DNA of 46,993 nucleotides from Candidatus Scybalocola faecipullorum. GTDB lineage: Bacteria > Bacillota > Clostridia > Lachnospirales > Lachnospiraceae. The stretch's first letter is position 1, and each line of letters opens with the position of its first letter. The position numbers and the translations under genes were made by a program. The stretch lies in assembly GCA_018716485.1 (NCBI GenBank), contig DVJY01000042.1:1-46993 (forward strand), in the 5' to 3' direction. Of this stretch, positions 1 to 8,091 are shown in pieces. The notes beneath the pieces are model-generated. The model worked only from the letters and a program-made list of their open reading frames with translations, was not told the DNA's origin and ran no database searches.

Positions 1-1
1 T

Positions 2-790
2 TTAGAGAATCTTACAATGATGAGTGATGCCTTGATGCGGGTTGTTTTAAAAAAACAAGATTGTACAGAGTATATCCTTCGGATTATTATGGGTATTGAT
101 AATCTTTCGGTCACAGAACAGACGATTCAAAAAGATTATAGAAATCTTCAGGGGCGGTCGGCTATCCTTGATTGTGTGGCCCGTGACGGAGAGGGCAGGC
201 AGTATAACGTGGAGATTCAACAGGACAACGAAGGAGCATCACCGAAAAGAGCCAGGTACCACAGCGGTCTGATGGACATATCTATGTTAATTCAAAGATA
301 CAAGACGATACAAAACGATACAAAACTGGGGCATTTGATGCATGATTTAAACTGCAAAGATGCCGATGCGATGTACAGCGGGATTTTGGCAGCGCGTATA
401 CGGGCGCTGAAGGAGACGCAGGAAGGAGTGGACTTTATGTGCAGTGAGATGGACAAAATTTACAGCGAAGGCATTTTAGCTGGTGAGAAACAAGGAACAT
501 TGAGTGCAAAGCGCAAGATGGCCGCATCTTTGGCCTCTATGGGTATCCCTGTAGAACAGATTGCACAGGCAGCAGATGAGAACATCAATCTTGTGAAGCA
601 GTGGATATCGGAAAGCGGGTCAAGGCCCATTGAAAAAGTGAAGTTTGGAAGCAAACTTCCAAATCTACCATTATTGACGCGGCAGGTGCGTCAGGAAAGA
701 GGAAAGAGTGAGAAGTATACCGGCAAATATCTGCCGGGTTGCCGGGTACATCACTTAAAAGCGCAAGGCAGGTCTGTGTGCCTGCCTTGA
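2..790 (+). pseudogene. Rpn-family PD-(D/E)XK nuclease / putative transposase, decayed and cut by the window edge
   Basis: The reading frame is open to the first bases of the window, so the true start lies upstream. Residues matching LENLTMMSDALMR, LQGRSAILDCVA, YNVEIQQ and PKRARYHSGLMD are typical of Rpn family recombination-promoting nucleases, which are PD-(D/E)XK proteins of about 280-300 residues. Directly after SGLMD the sequence jumps to NDTKLGHLMHDLNCKDADAMYS. From memory of the family, about 60 residues of the core are missing there, and the junction (about 298-327) holds a short GATACAA-type tandem repeat. The tail after about residue 205 (from about 630) does not resemble the family and looks like read-through. 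The deletion probably inactivates the protein. Family assignment is fairly sure; the size of the deletion is an estimate. Confidence 0.7.
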
Positions 791-796
791 TGAAAT

Positions 797-1330
797 TTAA
801 TCGATGGTATATACCCAGTCTTTTTTGCGGTCAGCCGCTTTCGGATAATCACCATCCGCATAACCCAGTATGCAGTGGCCGATGCCTTCATATTCCCCTT
901 CGATGCCAAGTAATTTCAAAATTTCTCTGCCCTCAGGGCGTTCAAATTCTTCTTTTGCACGATGTATCCAGCAGCTGCCGATACCGAGCGCGTGAGCGGT
1001 AAGCATCAGATTGCTCATAACGAGACTGCCGTCGTAGATGTAAGTTGCAGAAGCTTTATTGGCAAGAACAATTAAGACAACAGGTGCGCCGTAAAAAGGA
1101 TCGCTGTCAGTGCCCATAATTTCGGCATTTAACTTGGACAGGCGGTCGCGTACCTCTTTATTGGTAACTGCGATGATAATCGGTGACTGACGGTTCATTC
1201 CTGTAGGCGCATAGGTTCCTGCCGCAGTAATTTTGTCAATGATATCTTTAGGCACCATGTCCGGTTTGAACTTGCGGATACTGCGCCGTGTCTGAATAAG
1301 AGTGAGAAGATCTTTACCGTATTCCTTCAT
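797..1330 (-). CDS. Nitroreductase family FMN-dependent oxidoreductase
   Basis: This 177-residue protein has the hallmarks of the nitroreductase fold: TRRSIRKF near the N-terminus (FMN phosphate contact), APTGMNRQSP in the first third, and a C-terminal half with LMLTAHALGIGSCWI and GYADGDYP. The length is usual for the small single-domain group. It would act in the cytosol as an NAD(P)H-dependent reductase on an unknown substrate such as a nitro compound, quinone or flavin. A GGAGG ribosome site lies just before the ATG on the minus strand. It is convergent with the decayed Rpn gene and divergent from the sulfoquinovose operon, with no sign of a functional link to it. Confidence 0.9.
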   Translation of the reverse strand: MKEYGKDLLTLIQTRRSIRKFKPDMVPKDIIDKITAAGTYAPTGMNRQSPIIIAVTNKEVRDRLSKLNAEIMGTDSDPFYGAPVVLIVLANKASATYIYDGSLVMSNLMLTAHALGIGSCWIHRAKEEFERPEGREILKLLGIEGEYEGIGHCILGYADGDYPKAADRKKDWVYTID

Positions 1331-1569
1331 TGAAAACCTCCATTTCTATAGTGCATATTAAAGTATCTCGGTTATAAATTATTGTAACATTAAGAAGGCT
1401 TTTTAACAACGGTTAGATTAAACTAATCTGAATTTGTATGAAATGATGGCGGACGTCCGGTGCGATTCTTTGAAATCTATCTATATATATGATCCGGGAT
1501 CCAAAGAACTGAAGAAATATCCATAAGCTGGGCCTGTTCAGTGTGCTGTATTGTATCGTGAGAAGAATC

Positions 1570-1604
1570 AATATATTTGATTAAAATATTTAATCAAATA
1601 TATT
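1570..1604. promoter_or_regulatory. Long AT palindrome (operator) abutting the -35 box
   Basis: There is a perfect 16-bp inverted repeat with a 3-nt centre: arms 1570-1585 and 1589-1604, core TTTGATTAAA / TTTAATCAAA. The right arm enters the first two bases of the TTGACA box, so a bound repressor would block RNA polymerase. The ROK regulator encoded at 15740-16948 is the obvious candidate binder. The rest of 1331-1569 holds no supportable gene; a smaller repeat (TTAG-ATTAAA-CTAA) lies near 1411-1424. Confidence 0.75.
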
Positions 1605-1631
1605 GACACCGTCATGAATGTGACCTATAAT
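1603..1631 (+). promoter_or_regulatory. Consensus sigma-A promoter of the sulfoglycolysis operon
   Basis: TTGACA (1603-1608), a 17-nt spacer and TATAAT (1626-1631) give a perfect match to the vegetative consensus. It would drive the operon that begins with the alcohol dehydrogenase at 1756. Such a strong promoter needs repression, in keeping with the palindrome overlapping its -35. Confidence 0.85.
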
Positions 1632-1682
1632 GAACATATAAATAGTAAAGGTAACAAAAAAATAATGAAAACTTTTAAAAGG

Positions 1683-1694
1683 ATTTAATTAAAT
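1683..1694. promoter_or_regulatory. Downstream auxiliary operator box
   Basis: The 12-bp palindrome ATTTAATTAAAT sits 51 nt after the -10 box and about 100 bp from the centre of the upstream palindrome. The identical box occurs at the same relative place before the sulfatase gene (21942-21953). Confidence 0.55.
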
Positions 1695-1755
1695 TGGCGT
1701 GCTTGGAAGGATAAACTTTGAGAAAGTTTTCGCAAACTTATGGGAGTGAATTCAA

Positions 1756-2877
1756 ATGAGGGAAAATTTTAGCTATTACATGCCGGTGCGTATTTGCTGT
1801 GAAGCGGGAATTTCCAAAAAAATTGCACAGTATATCGACGGAGAGAATGTCGTTATGATCTGCGACCCGTTTTTGTATAATAACGGTGTTGCAAAAAGTA
1901 TCGGGGACAGCATGGAAGGGAAAAATGTCGTTTATTTTCACGATGTAGAACCGAATCCTTCATGCGAAAGTGTTGATGCGGCAGCAGCAGTGGCAAGAGA
2001 AGTTCATGCCGACTGTGTGATCGGCCTTGGCGGCGGCAGTTCGATGGATGTTGCCAAGATTGTTTCCTGTCTGACGACCAACGAAGGAAGTATTTACGAT
2101 TATTACAGCGGCGGTACACGGACGCTTCAGAAACGGCAGACAACGCTGATGTGTATTCCTACAACAGCCGGCACAGGCAGCGAAGTAACCAATGTGGGCG
2201 TGTTCACCAACCGCAACACACACGTTAAGATGCCGATGGTCAATCAGCAGTTTTGGCCGGATTATGCAGTGATTGATGCCGAACTTACATATACATTGCC
2301 GCCGGCAATTACAGCATCGACAGGAATGGATGCGTTCTGTCATGCGATCGAAGCCTATTGGAACAAAGAATCTGTACCGCTGTGTGATGCACTGAGCATG
2401 GGCGCTTTGAAGATGATTCTTGAAAATATTAAGACTGCTTACGATGAACCGGAAAATAAAGAGGCGCGCAGCCGTATGATCATTGCGGCGCTGATTGCCG
2501 GGGTATCTTTCAGCCAGACAAGAACGACCGGTATCCATGCTGTCAGTTTTCCACTGACTGCGGAATTCGGTGCAAGCCATGGCACAGCGTGCTCTGTTAC
2601 ACTGCCGGCATTTATCCGCATCAGTCAGGAGCAGGAAGCCCAGAAGATGCTGACGCTGGCTAAATATCTGGGATATGACAGTGTTGATGCACTGGCGGAC
2701 GGTGTGGAAGCACTGATGCGCAGTATGAACATGCCGGTAAGACTTCATGAAATCGGTGTGAAGGCAGAAGATTTGGAACATATTACAGAAGTCGGACTGA
2801 CGGCGGCAATTATCCAGCTCACACCGGCGGTAATGAATAAAGAAACTGTGTATCAGCTGTTAAAATCGATATTGTAA
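1756..2877 (+). CDS. Iron-containing alcohol dehydrogenase, candidate sulfolactaldehyde reductase
   Basis: This 373-residue group III (Fe-dependent) alcohol dehydrogenase has the NAD-binding [12 protein letters not shown] motif (about residues 90-101). All four expected metal ligands are visible: Asp192 and His196 in [11 protein letters not shown], His261 in TGIHAV and His275 in GASHG. It is the first gene of the operon, has a GGGAG ribosome site, and is followed 12 bp later by transketolase. In sulfoglycolysis the C3 product sulfolactaldehyde is reduced with NADH to dihydroxypropanesulfonate to keep redox balance, and an Fe-ADH here fits that step. The substrate is inferred from the neighbourhood; the family itself is certain. 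Confidence 0.85.
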   Translation: MRENFSYYMPVRICCEAGISKKIAQYIDGENVVMICDPFLYNNGVAKSIGDSMEGKNVVYFHDVEPNPSCESVDAAAAVAREVHADCVIGLGGGSSMDVAKIVSCLTTNEGSIYDYYSGGTRTLQKRQTTLMCIPTTAGTGSEVTNVGVFTNRNTHVKMPMVNQQFWPDYAVIDAELTYTLPPAITASTGMDAFCHAIEAYWNKESVPLCDALSMGALKMILENIKTAYDEPENKEARSRMIIAALIAGVSFSQTRTTGIHAVSFPLTAEFGASHGTACSVTLPAFIRISQEQEAQKMLTLAKYLGYDSVDALADGVEALMRSMNMPVRLHEIGVKAEDLEHITEVGLTAAIIQLTPAVMNKETVYQLLKSIL

Positions 2878-2889
2878 GGAGAATGTGTG

Positions 2890-3717
2890 ATGTCAGAAAA
2901 AATACAGATGCTCAATGAAAAAGCAAAAGAAATCCGGAAATTAACGATCCAGACGATCGGAGAACTCGGTGTCGGACATATCGGCGGCGCGTTATCGCTG
3001 TGTGAAGCGCTGTCTGTGCTGTATTTTGATGCGATGCATGTGGATCCGGCAGATTCCAAAATGCCGGACAGAGACCGGTTTGTTCTTTCAAAAGGACATG
3101 GCGGACCTGCAGTATATGCCACACTGGCATTAAAGGGATTTATTCCGATGGAGGAACTGCACACATTAAACCGTCCGAACACACATCTCCCAAGTCACTG
3201 TGATATGCGTCTGACCAACGGCATTGATATGTCTACAGGCTCTTTGGGACAGGGATTTTCAGCGGCGACAGGTATGGCGCTTGCGGCAAAGATGGATCAA
3301 AAAGATTTGTATGTTTATGCCATTATCGGCGACGGCGAAAGTCAGGAAGGACAGATCTGGGAAGCTGCCATGCTTGCGGGATCACGGAAATTGGATAACT
3401 TTATTGCATTTACAGATTACAATAAAATGCAGCTGGATGGCTATATTGAAGATGTGAACGGACTTTATCCGCTGGAGAAAAAATGGGAATCTTTCGGATG
3501 GTATGTGCAGTCAGTGGACGGACATGATGTGGGAGAGATTGCGTATGCAATTGATAATGCTAAAAAAATTAAAGGCAGACCGTCGATGATTATTTTGAAT
3601 ACGATCAAAGGCAAGGGCGGCTTCTTCTGTGAAAACATGGTTGCTTCCCATAATATGAACATTTCAGAAGAAACTTGGAAAAAAGCGGTGGAACTGCTGG
3701 ATAAGGAGGAAGCGTGA
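2890..3717 (+). CDS. Transketolase N-terminal (TPP-binding) subunit
   Basis: This 275-residue protein corresponds to the pyrophosphate-binding half of transketolase. The TPP/Mg motif is GDGESQEGQIWEAA (from residue 147) with the closing Asn-Lys at about 178 (DYNKMQ). The SKGHGGPAVYATLA and STGSLGQGFSAATG stretches are typical of split Firmicute transketolases. I chose ATG 2890 because AAGGAGA ends 7 nt before it; a GTG at 2887 is also in frame. The next gene supplies the pyrimidine-binding half, so the active enzyme is a heteromer. In the sulfo-transketolase pathway the split enzyme moves C2 units from sulfofructose to glyceraldehyde 3-phosphate. That role is inferred from the linked sulfoquinovosidase and isomerases. 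Confidence 0.9.
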   Translation: MSEKIQMLNEKAKEIRKLTIQTIGELGVGHIGGALSLCEALSVLYFDAMHVDPADSKMPDRDRFVLSKGHGGPAVYATLALKGFIPMEELHTLNRPNTHLPSHCDMRLTNGIDMSTGSLGQGFSAATGMALAAKMDQKDLYVYAIIGDGESQEGQIWEAAMLAGSRKLDNFIAFTDYNKMQLDGYIEDVNGLYPLEKKWESFGWYVQSVDGHDVGEIAYAIDNAKKIKGRPSMIILNTIKGKGGFFCENMVASHNMNISEETWKKAVELLDKEEA

Positions 3718-3718
3718 C

Positions 3719-4666
3719 ATGTTGGAAAAAGAAGACAGATGGCTGCGGGAGACATATGTAGATTTGTTGATTGAATATGCCGCGAAAGATGACAGAATCG
3801 TCCTTTTGGAGGCTGATCTGAGCAAGGCAGCAGGCACAGGACGTTTTAAAGAAGTTTATCCGGATCGTCTGATCAATGTGGGTATCGCTGAAGCTAATAT
3901 GGTCGGCGTGGCTGCAGGTATGTCGGCAATGGGAAAAATTCCGTTTACTCATACATTTACAGCGTTTGCAACGAGAAGATGCTGCGATCAGGTGACATTG
4001 TCTGTTGCGTATGCAGGTTTGAATGTTAAACTGATGGGCAGTGACCCGGGTGTGACGGCAGAACTTAACGGCGGCACCCATATGAGTATGGAAGATGTGG
4101 CGATTATGAGAAATATTCCGGGAATGACCATTTATGAACCGGTAGATTCGGCACAGTTAAAGAAAATATTCCCGCAGATTTTGGCGGCTCCGGGGCCGGT
4201 ATATATCCGGCTTTTAAGAAGAAATGCCGTGAAAATTTTTGATGATGATCAAACATTTACACTGGGCAAAGGCACAATGATTAAAGAGGGTAAAGATGTG
4301 ACGATTATTGCCAGCGGTATTCTGGTGGCAGAGGCTGTTAAAGCGGCCGAAGCGCTGAAAAATGAAGGCATTGACGCTGAAGTCATCAATATACATACGA
4401 TCAAGCCGTTGGATGAAGAGATGGTTATTGCCAGCGCTAAGAAAACAGGCGCGGTCGTTACGGCGGAAAACCATTCGATTATCGGGGCGCTGGGCGGCGC
4501 TGTAACAGAATGTCTGTCAGAGAATTATCCGGTGCCGGTGCGCCGTGTCGGTGTGAATGATCATTTTGGCGAAGTCGGCCTGACGGATTTCCTGATGGAA
4601 AAATATGGCCTTACTGCAGAACATATTGTTGAGGAAGCAAAAAAAGCGATCAGCATGAAAAAATAA
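3719..4666 (+). CDS. Transketolase C-terminal (pyrimidine-binding) subunit
   Basis: This 315-residue protein starts one nucleotide after the N subunit stop, so the two are translationally coupled. It has the PYR domain with the catalytic Glu in NVGIAEANMVGVAAGMSA, then HTFTAFATRRCCDQV, and a C-terminal transketolase_C domain (VVTAENHSIIGALGGAVTE). The usual substrate-contact segment, roughly G-x-S/T-H-Q in ordinary transketolases, reads NGGTHMSMED here. The change from the common His-Gln to His-Met may reflect an altered acceptor, but I cannot prove that. A housekeeping pentose-phosphate role is possible, although the position inside a sulfoglycolysis operon argues for a dedicated copy. Confidence 0.9.
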   Translation: MLEKEDRWLRETYVDLLIEYAAKDDRIVLLEADLSKAAGTGRFKEVYPDRLINVGIAEANMVGVAAGMSAMGKIPFTHTFTAFATRRCCDQVTLSVAYAGLNVKLMGSDPGVTAELNGGTHMSMEDVAIMRNIPGMTIYEPVDSAQLKKIFPQILAAPGPVYIRLLRRNAVKIFDDDQTFTLGKGTMIKEGKDVTIIASGILVAEAVKAAEALKNEGIDAEVINIHTIKPLDEEMVIASAKKTGAVVTAENHSIIGALGGAVTECLSENYPVPVRRVGVNDHFGEVGLTDFLMEKYGLTAEHIVEEAKKAISMKK

Positions 4667-4728
4667 ATCATATAAAATTTTGAAAGTCAATTTCCAAGAC
4701 GTTTCAAATACGTCAGAAGGAGGAACGT

Positions 4729-5205
4729 ATGAAGAAGATTATTATCGGATCGGATAAATCCGGCTTTGAACTCAAGGAGGCAATCAAAGCACATTTGACA
4801 GAAATCGGCTATGAAGTGGAAGACTGCGGTACACAGGATCCGGAGCAGCCGCAGGGTTATTTTATTGTAGCGCCGAAGCTGGCAAAGAAGATTTCTGACG
4901 GTACTTATGAAAAAGGTATTTTAATCTGTGGTACAGGCATGGGCATGGCAATCGTTGCCAATAAATTCCCGGGCGTTTATGCTTCGGTATGCCAGACGGC
5001 GGCTGCGGCAAAATATGCGCGTGCGATCAATAATGCCAATGTGCTGACCATGGGCGGCTGGATTACGGCAAAAGATGCCGGCTGCGCGATGGTAGATCTT
5101 TTCTTAAATACCGGATTTACAGATGGTCTTGAAGACTGGCGTGCAAAAAATTTGAAAAATGCATATGCTACGATTCAGGATATGGAGAAAGAACTTTATA
5201 AATAA
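4729..5205 (+). CDS. RpiB/LacAB-family sugar isomerase with altered phosphate and ring-opening residues
   Basis: This 158-residue protein belongs to the ribose-5-phosphate isomerase B family. The catalytic Cys is kept (Cys67 in LICGTGMGM), with Asp9 and the anion loop. Compared from memory with E. coli RpiB, three key residues differ: His10 becomes Lys10, the ring-opening His99 becomes Ile100, and phosphate-binding Arg133 becomes Leu134, while Arg137 is kept as Arg138. A substrate that cannot cyclise and carries a sulfonate in place of a phosphate would fit these losses. 4-deoxy-4-sulfoerythrose, which the sulfo-transketolase route isomerises to its ketose, is such a compound. An excellent AAGGAGG site precedes the ATG. 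Confidence 0.85.
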   Translation: MKKIIIGSDKSGFELKEAIKAHLTEIGYEVEDCGTQDPEQPQGYFIVAPKLAKKISDGTYEKGILICGTGMGMAIVANKFPGVYASVCQTAAAAKYARAINNANVLTMGGWITAKDAGCAMVDLFLNTGFTDGLEDWRAKNLKNAYATIQDMEKELYK

Positions 5206-5231
5206 ATAAAAACATATAGGGGGTATGTGCA

Positions 5232-5909
5232 ATGAAATATTTTTTAGACAGCGCAAAACTGGACGAGATTAAGTATGCGTATGAGAATTATGGCATTGAT
5301 GGGGTGACAACAAATCCGAAACACATTAAAATGAGCGGAAAACCATTTATGCAGGTTGTTAAAGATGTTGCCGCATGGATTAAAGAAGCGGGCCTTGAAG
5401 GCATGGACAAATTCCCGGTATCTTTTGAAATTAATCCTCATCTTGAAAAATGGGAAGATATTGTGGAAGCGGCTAAAGAAGTGGCAGCATATTCTCCAAA
5501 TTATGTCATCAAGATTCCGTGCTGCGAGCAGGGTTTGATTGCTGCAAGAAAATTGGAGCAGCAGGGAATCCGCACCAATGTAACGCTTGTATTTTCAGCA
5601 TCACAGGCAATTCCGGCAGCAAAGCTGGGGGCTAAATTTGTTTCACCATTTGTCGGCTGGAAAGAGAACAGCGGCGACAGCGCTGATTATATTGCAGATA
5701 TTATTGATATTTACAGAAATTACAATTACAAAACAGAAATTATTGTTGCAGCAGTAAGAAACGGACGTCAGATTGGCGATTTTGCCGCTCTCGGTGCAGA
5801 TATTGTGACGGCAGGACTTCAGGTGTACAAAGACAGTTTTGAACATCCTTTTACAACATATGGACTGGGTGTTTTTAGAAATGCATGGGATGGCACGGCA
5901 AAAGAATAA
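5232..5909 (+). CDS. FSA/TalC-type small transaldolase, candidate sulfofructose transaldolase
   Basis: This 225-residue protein matches the fructose-6-phosphate aldolase / small transaldolase group. The N-terminus is MKYFLDSAKLDEIK, TTNP is present, the Schiff-base Lys94 lies in VIKIPCCEQG (FSA Lys85), and NVTLVFSASQA follows. With the same offset of nine residues, FSA Arg134, which holds the substrate phosphate, aligns to Trp143 in SPFVGWKENSGD. The second basic region (AAVRNGRQ) is kept. This suggests an acceptor or donor other than plain fructose 6-phosphate. Sulfofructose transaldolases of the sulfo-TAL pathway belong to this small family as far as I recall, so this is a reasonable candidate. 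Fructose-6-phosphate aldolase activity cannot be excluded. Confidence 0.8.
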   Translation: MKYFLDSAKLDEIKYAYENYGIDGVTTNPKHIKMSGKPFMQVVKDVAAWIKEAGLEGMDKFPVSFEINPHLEKWEDIVEAAKEVAAYSPNYVIKIPCCEQGLIAARKLEQQGIRTNVTLVFSASQAIPAAKLGAKFVSPFVGWKENSGDSADYIADIIDIYRNYNYKTEIIVAAVRNGRQIGDFAALGADIVTAGLQVYKDSFEHPFTTYGLGVFRNAWDGTAKE

Positions 5910-5927
5910 TCAGGGGAGGAAACAAAA

Positions 5928-6992
5928 ATGAGCGAATTTTTAGGAAAACTGCATGAATGTGCAGTAAAGTTCCCGATGACAGATATATGGATGGATTCCT
6001 GCGGGGAAGAAGAGTTGGAATATGGCCTTAAAAGAGGTATTGTCGGAGCAACGAGCAATCCGATTATCGTCGGCAATGTTATTAAAAATGAAATGGATGT
6101 ATGGGAACCTCGGATTAAAGAATTGATTCAGGAAATGCCGTCGGCAACTGAAGATGAAATTACATGGGCGCTGATTGATGAAGTTGGTGCGCTGCGTTCT
6201 CAGAAATTGCTGCCTGTATATGAAAAATTTAACGGCAAAAAGGGACGTCTTTCAATCCAGACCAATGCCAAGTTTTATAGAAGTACTGAAAAAATGGTTG
6301 AGCAGGCGATGCATTTAAACAGTCTCGGGAAAAATATGATGATCAAAATGCCGGCATCAGCAGCAGGCATTAAGGCTATGGAAGAAGTAACTTACCGCGG
6401 CGCAAGCATTAATGCGACGGTTTCATTTACAGTAGCTCAGGCAGTAGCTGTGGCGGAAGCTGTAGAAAGAGGCTTAAACCGCAGAAAAGCAGAAGGGCTG
6501 CCTGTGGATACAATGGGTCCGGTATGTACATTAATGATCGGCCGTACTGATGACTGGCTCAAAAAGAGTGTATCACAGACGGGACAGGTTGTAGATCCGG
6601 AATGCCTTGAATGGGGCGGCGTTGCGGTTATTAAAGAAGCTTATCGTATTTATAAAGAAAAAGGCTATACGACAAGACTGCTGTCGGCGGCAAACCGCAA
6701 TCATTACCACTGGTCACAGCTGATTGGCGGCGATCTGGCACAGACGATTAATTACAGCTGGCATAAACGCCTGAATGCAAGTGATATTGAAGTTGTCAGC
6801 AGAATTGATGATCCGGTGCCTGAATCGATTATGAAAGAACTTCAGAAGATTCCTGAATTCCATAAATCTTTTGAGGCTGATGCTATGAAGCCGGAAGAGT
6901 TTGAAAAATACGGCGGTTTCAGAGATACACTGGCCAGCTTTATTTCCGGTTATGATGATTTGTGCCGTCTGATCAGAGGTTATATGATTTAA
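5928..6992 (+). CDS. Divergent long transaldolase-family protein
   Basis: This 354-residue protein is a class I aldolase of the transaldolase family. GATSNPIIVG stands for the usual TTNP element, the lysine in MMIKMPASAAGIKAME should form the Schiff base, NATVSFTVAQA is the third conserved block, and LSAANRNHYH replaces the usual ASFRN block. It is longer than FSA-type enzymes and close to classical transaldolases, but the sequence is clearly divergent. It follows the small transaldolase by 18 bp with a GGGGAGG ribosome site. It may recycle pentose phosphates made by the transketolase, or act on a sulfosugar. The two unequal transaldolases in one operon are notable. Confidence 0.8.
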   Translation: MSEFLGKLHECAVKFPMTDIWMDSCGEEELEYGLKRGIVGATSNPIIVGNVIKNEMDVWEPRIKELIQEMPSATEDEITWALIDEVGALRSQKLLPVYEKFNGKKGRLSIQTNAKFYRSTEKMVEQAMHLNSLGKNMMIKMPASAAGIKAMEEVTYRGASINATVSFTVAQAVAVAEAVERGLNRRKAEGLPVDTMGPVCTLMIGRTDDWLKKSVSQTGQVVDPECLEWGGVAVIKEAYRIYKEKGYTTRLLSAANRNHYHWSQLIGGDLAQTINYSWHKRLNASDIEVVSRIDDPVPESIMKELQKIPEFHKSFEADAMKPEEFEKYGGFRDTLASFISGYDDLCRLIRGYMI

Positions 6993-7013
6993 AACGTTTA
7001 GAGAAATCATATA

Positions 7014-7046
7014 AAGAGGGCATTCCATAGCGGATGCCCTCTTTTA
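7014..7046 (+). terminator. Intrinsic terminator between transaldolase and exporter
   Basis: Stem AGAGGGCAT / ATGCCCTCT with a short loop is followed by TTTT. It lies inside the operon, so it would lower rather than abolish expression of the exporter gene that follows, which has its own strong ribosome site. Confidence 0.8.
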
Positions 7047-7065
7047 AAATGACGGGAGGAAGTTT

Positions 7066-8010
7066 ATGAAACCGAAGCAAATGGCTCCGTTGATTTTGAT
7101 TGCGATCATTTGGGGCGGATATTATGTGGCAAGTCAGCAGACGGTCAACCGAATGGCGGAACCGGGGCAGATGTCCCAGTTTCCGACAGGTATTGTGATC
7201 CGTTTCCTTGTAATGATTTTGCTGACTTTTATTATGCTTGGCAGAGGCGAACTGAAGCTGCTTTTAAAGGTTGAGGGTATTTTGCCCAGACTTTTGCTGA
7301 TCGGTCTGCTTGGATTTTTATTGGATCTGACTGCGTTTATCGGTTTGAGTCTGTCGCCTGCAGGCAGCGGGACGGCGCTTTTAAAATGTGATATTATTTT
7401 CGTGAACTTGATATCAATGATTATCTACAAAACGCGGTTTAAAATATCTGACTGGATTTGCATGATCGTAATGCTGTTTGGCGTTTTTATGGTAATGGGC
7501 GTGGATTTTGCGCATTTTTCCGTAGGAAACGTCGGGACAATTTTCTTTATTTTAAGCGCGTTGTTTGTATCTATCAATGCATTTGTTATTAAAAGTGTTC
7601 AGCTGGATAAGAAAAATCCGGCAAAAGATAATGTTATTGCGTTTTATAATAATTTTGTGACAATGGTGCTGTTTTTTATTGCAGCATTGATTCACGGAGA
7701 TTTAAACTTACTCGGAAAACTGACGACGGATACAGGATTGTTAATTGCTGCTGTTTGCGCAGGATTAGGGCAGACGGGTATTTATCTTGTCTATTATTAT
7801 GATCTGCGCAGATTCCCTGTGTGGATCGTGAAAGTTTTCCTGCTTTTGATGCCGATTGTGTCGACATTGATTGCATTCGTTCTCTTTGATGAAAGGATGT
7901 CTGTAAATCAATATATTGGTATGGCGATTGTGCTGCTCGGAGCACTTGGCGTGCTGCTTTTGCAGAAACGCAAGAGTGATCAGGGTGAAGATGTCATGGG
8001 CGGGCATTGA
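7066..8010 (+). CDS. EamA/DMT-family transporter, candidate sulfonate exporter
   Basis: This 314-residue membrane protein shows about ten hydrophobic segments in two repeats of five, the pattern of the drug/metabolite transporter (EamA) family. The first repeat opens with PLILIAIIWGGYYVASQQ and the second closes with VLLGALGVLLLQKRK. The C-terminal tail is short and charged. A bacterium that ferments SQ must export a C3 sulfonate, and a DMT exporter as the last gene of the degradation operon fits that need. This is inference; the substrate cannot be read from sequence. A GGGAGG site lies 8 nt before the ATG. Confidence 0.8.
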   Translation: MKPKQMAPLILIAIIWGGYYVASQQTVNRMAEPGQMSQFPTGIVIRFLVMILLTFIMLGRGELKLLLKVEGILPRLLLIGLLGFLLDLTAFIGLSLSPAGSGTALLKCDIIFVNLISMIIYKTRFKISDWICMIVMLFGVFMVMGVDFAHFSVGNVGTIFFILSALFVSINAFVIKSVQLDKKNPAKDNVIAFYNNFVTMVLFFIAALIHGDLNLLGKLTTDTGLLIAAVCAGLGQTGIYLVYYYDLRRFPVWIVKVFLLLMPIVSTLIAFVLFDERMSVNQYIGMAIVLLGALGVLLLQKRKSDQGEDVMGGH

Positions 8011-8040
8011 TCTTTTAAGTGCATATTGGTGATGAATTCA

Positions 8041-8091
8041 GACGCCGTAAGACAGATGACAGTTATCTGTTTTGCGGCGTTGTTTTTTTGT
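8041..8091 (+). terminator. Intrinsic terminator closing the sulfoglycolysis operon
   Basis: A long stem (GACGCCGTAAGACAGAT pairing with ATCTGTTTTGCGGCGT, with G-U pairs) is followed by GTTTTTTTG. It ends the operon after the exporter. The AT-rich stretch from 8092 to 8461 holds no gene I can support. Confidence 0.88.

Noticed and set aside
1443-1526. A 27-codon frame (MMADVRCDSLKSIYIYDPGS...) upstream of the first SQ promoter.
   Set aside because: No ribosome site and no recognisable similarity; it could be a gene remnant but cannot be supported.
1960-2781. A 273-residue open frame on the minus strand inside the alcohol dehydrogenase gene.
   Set aside because: It lies entirely antisense to a clear gene, is rich in Cys, His and Arg as codon-shadow frames are, and has no family motif.
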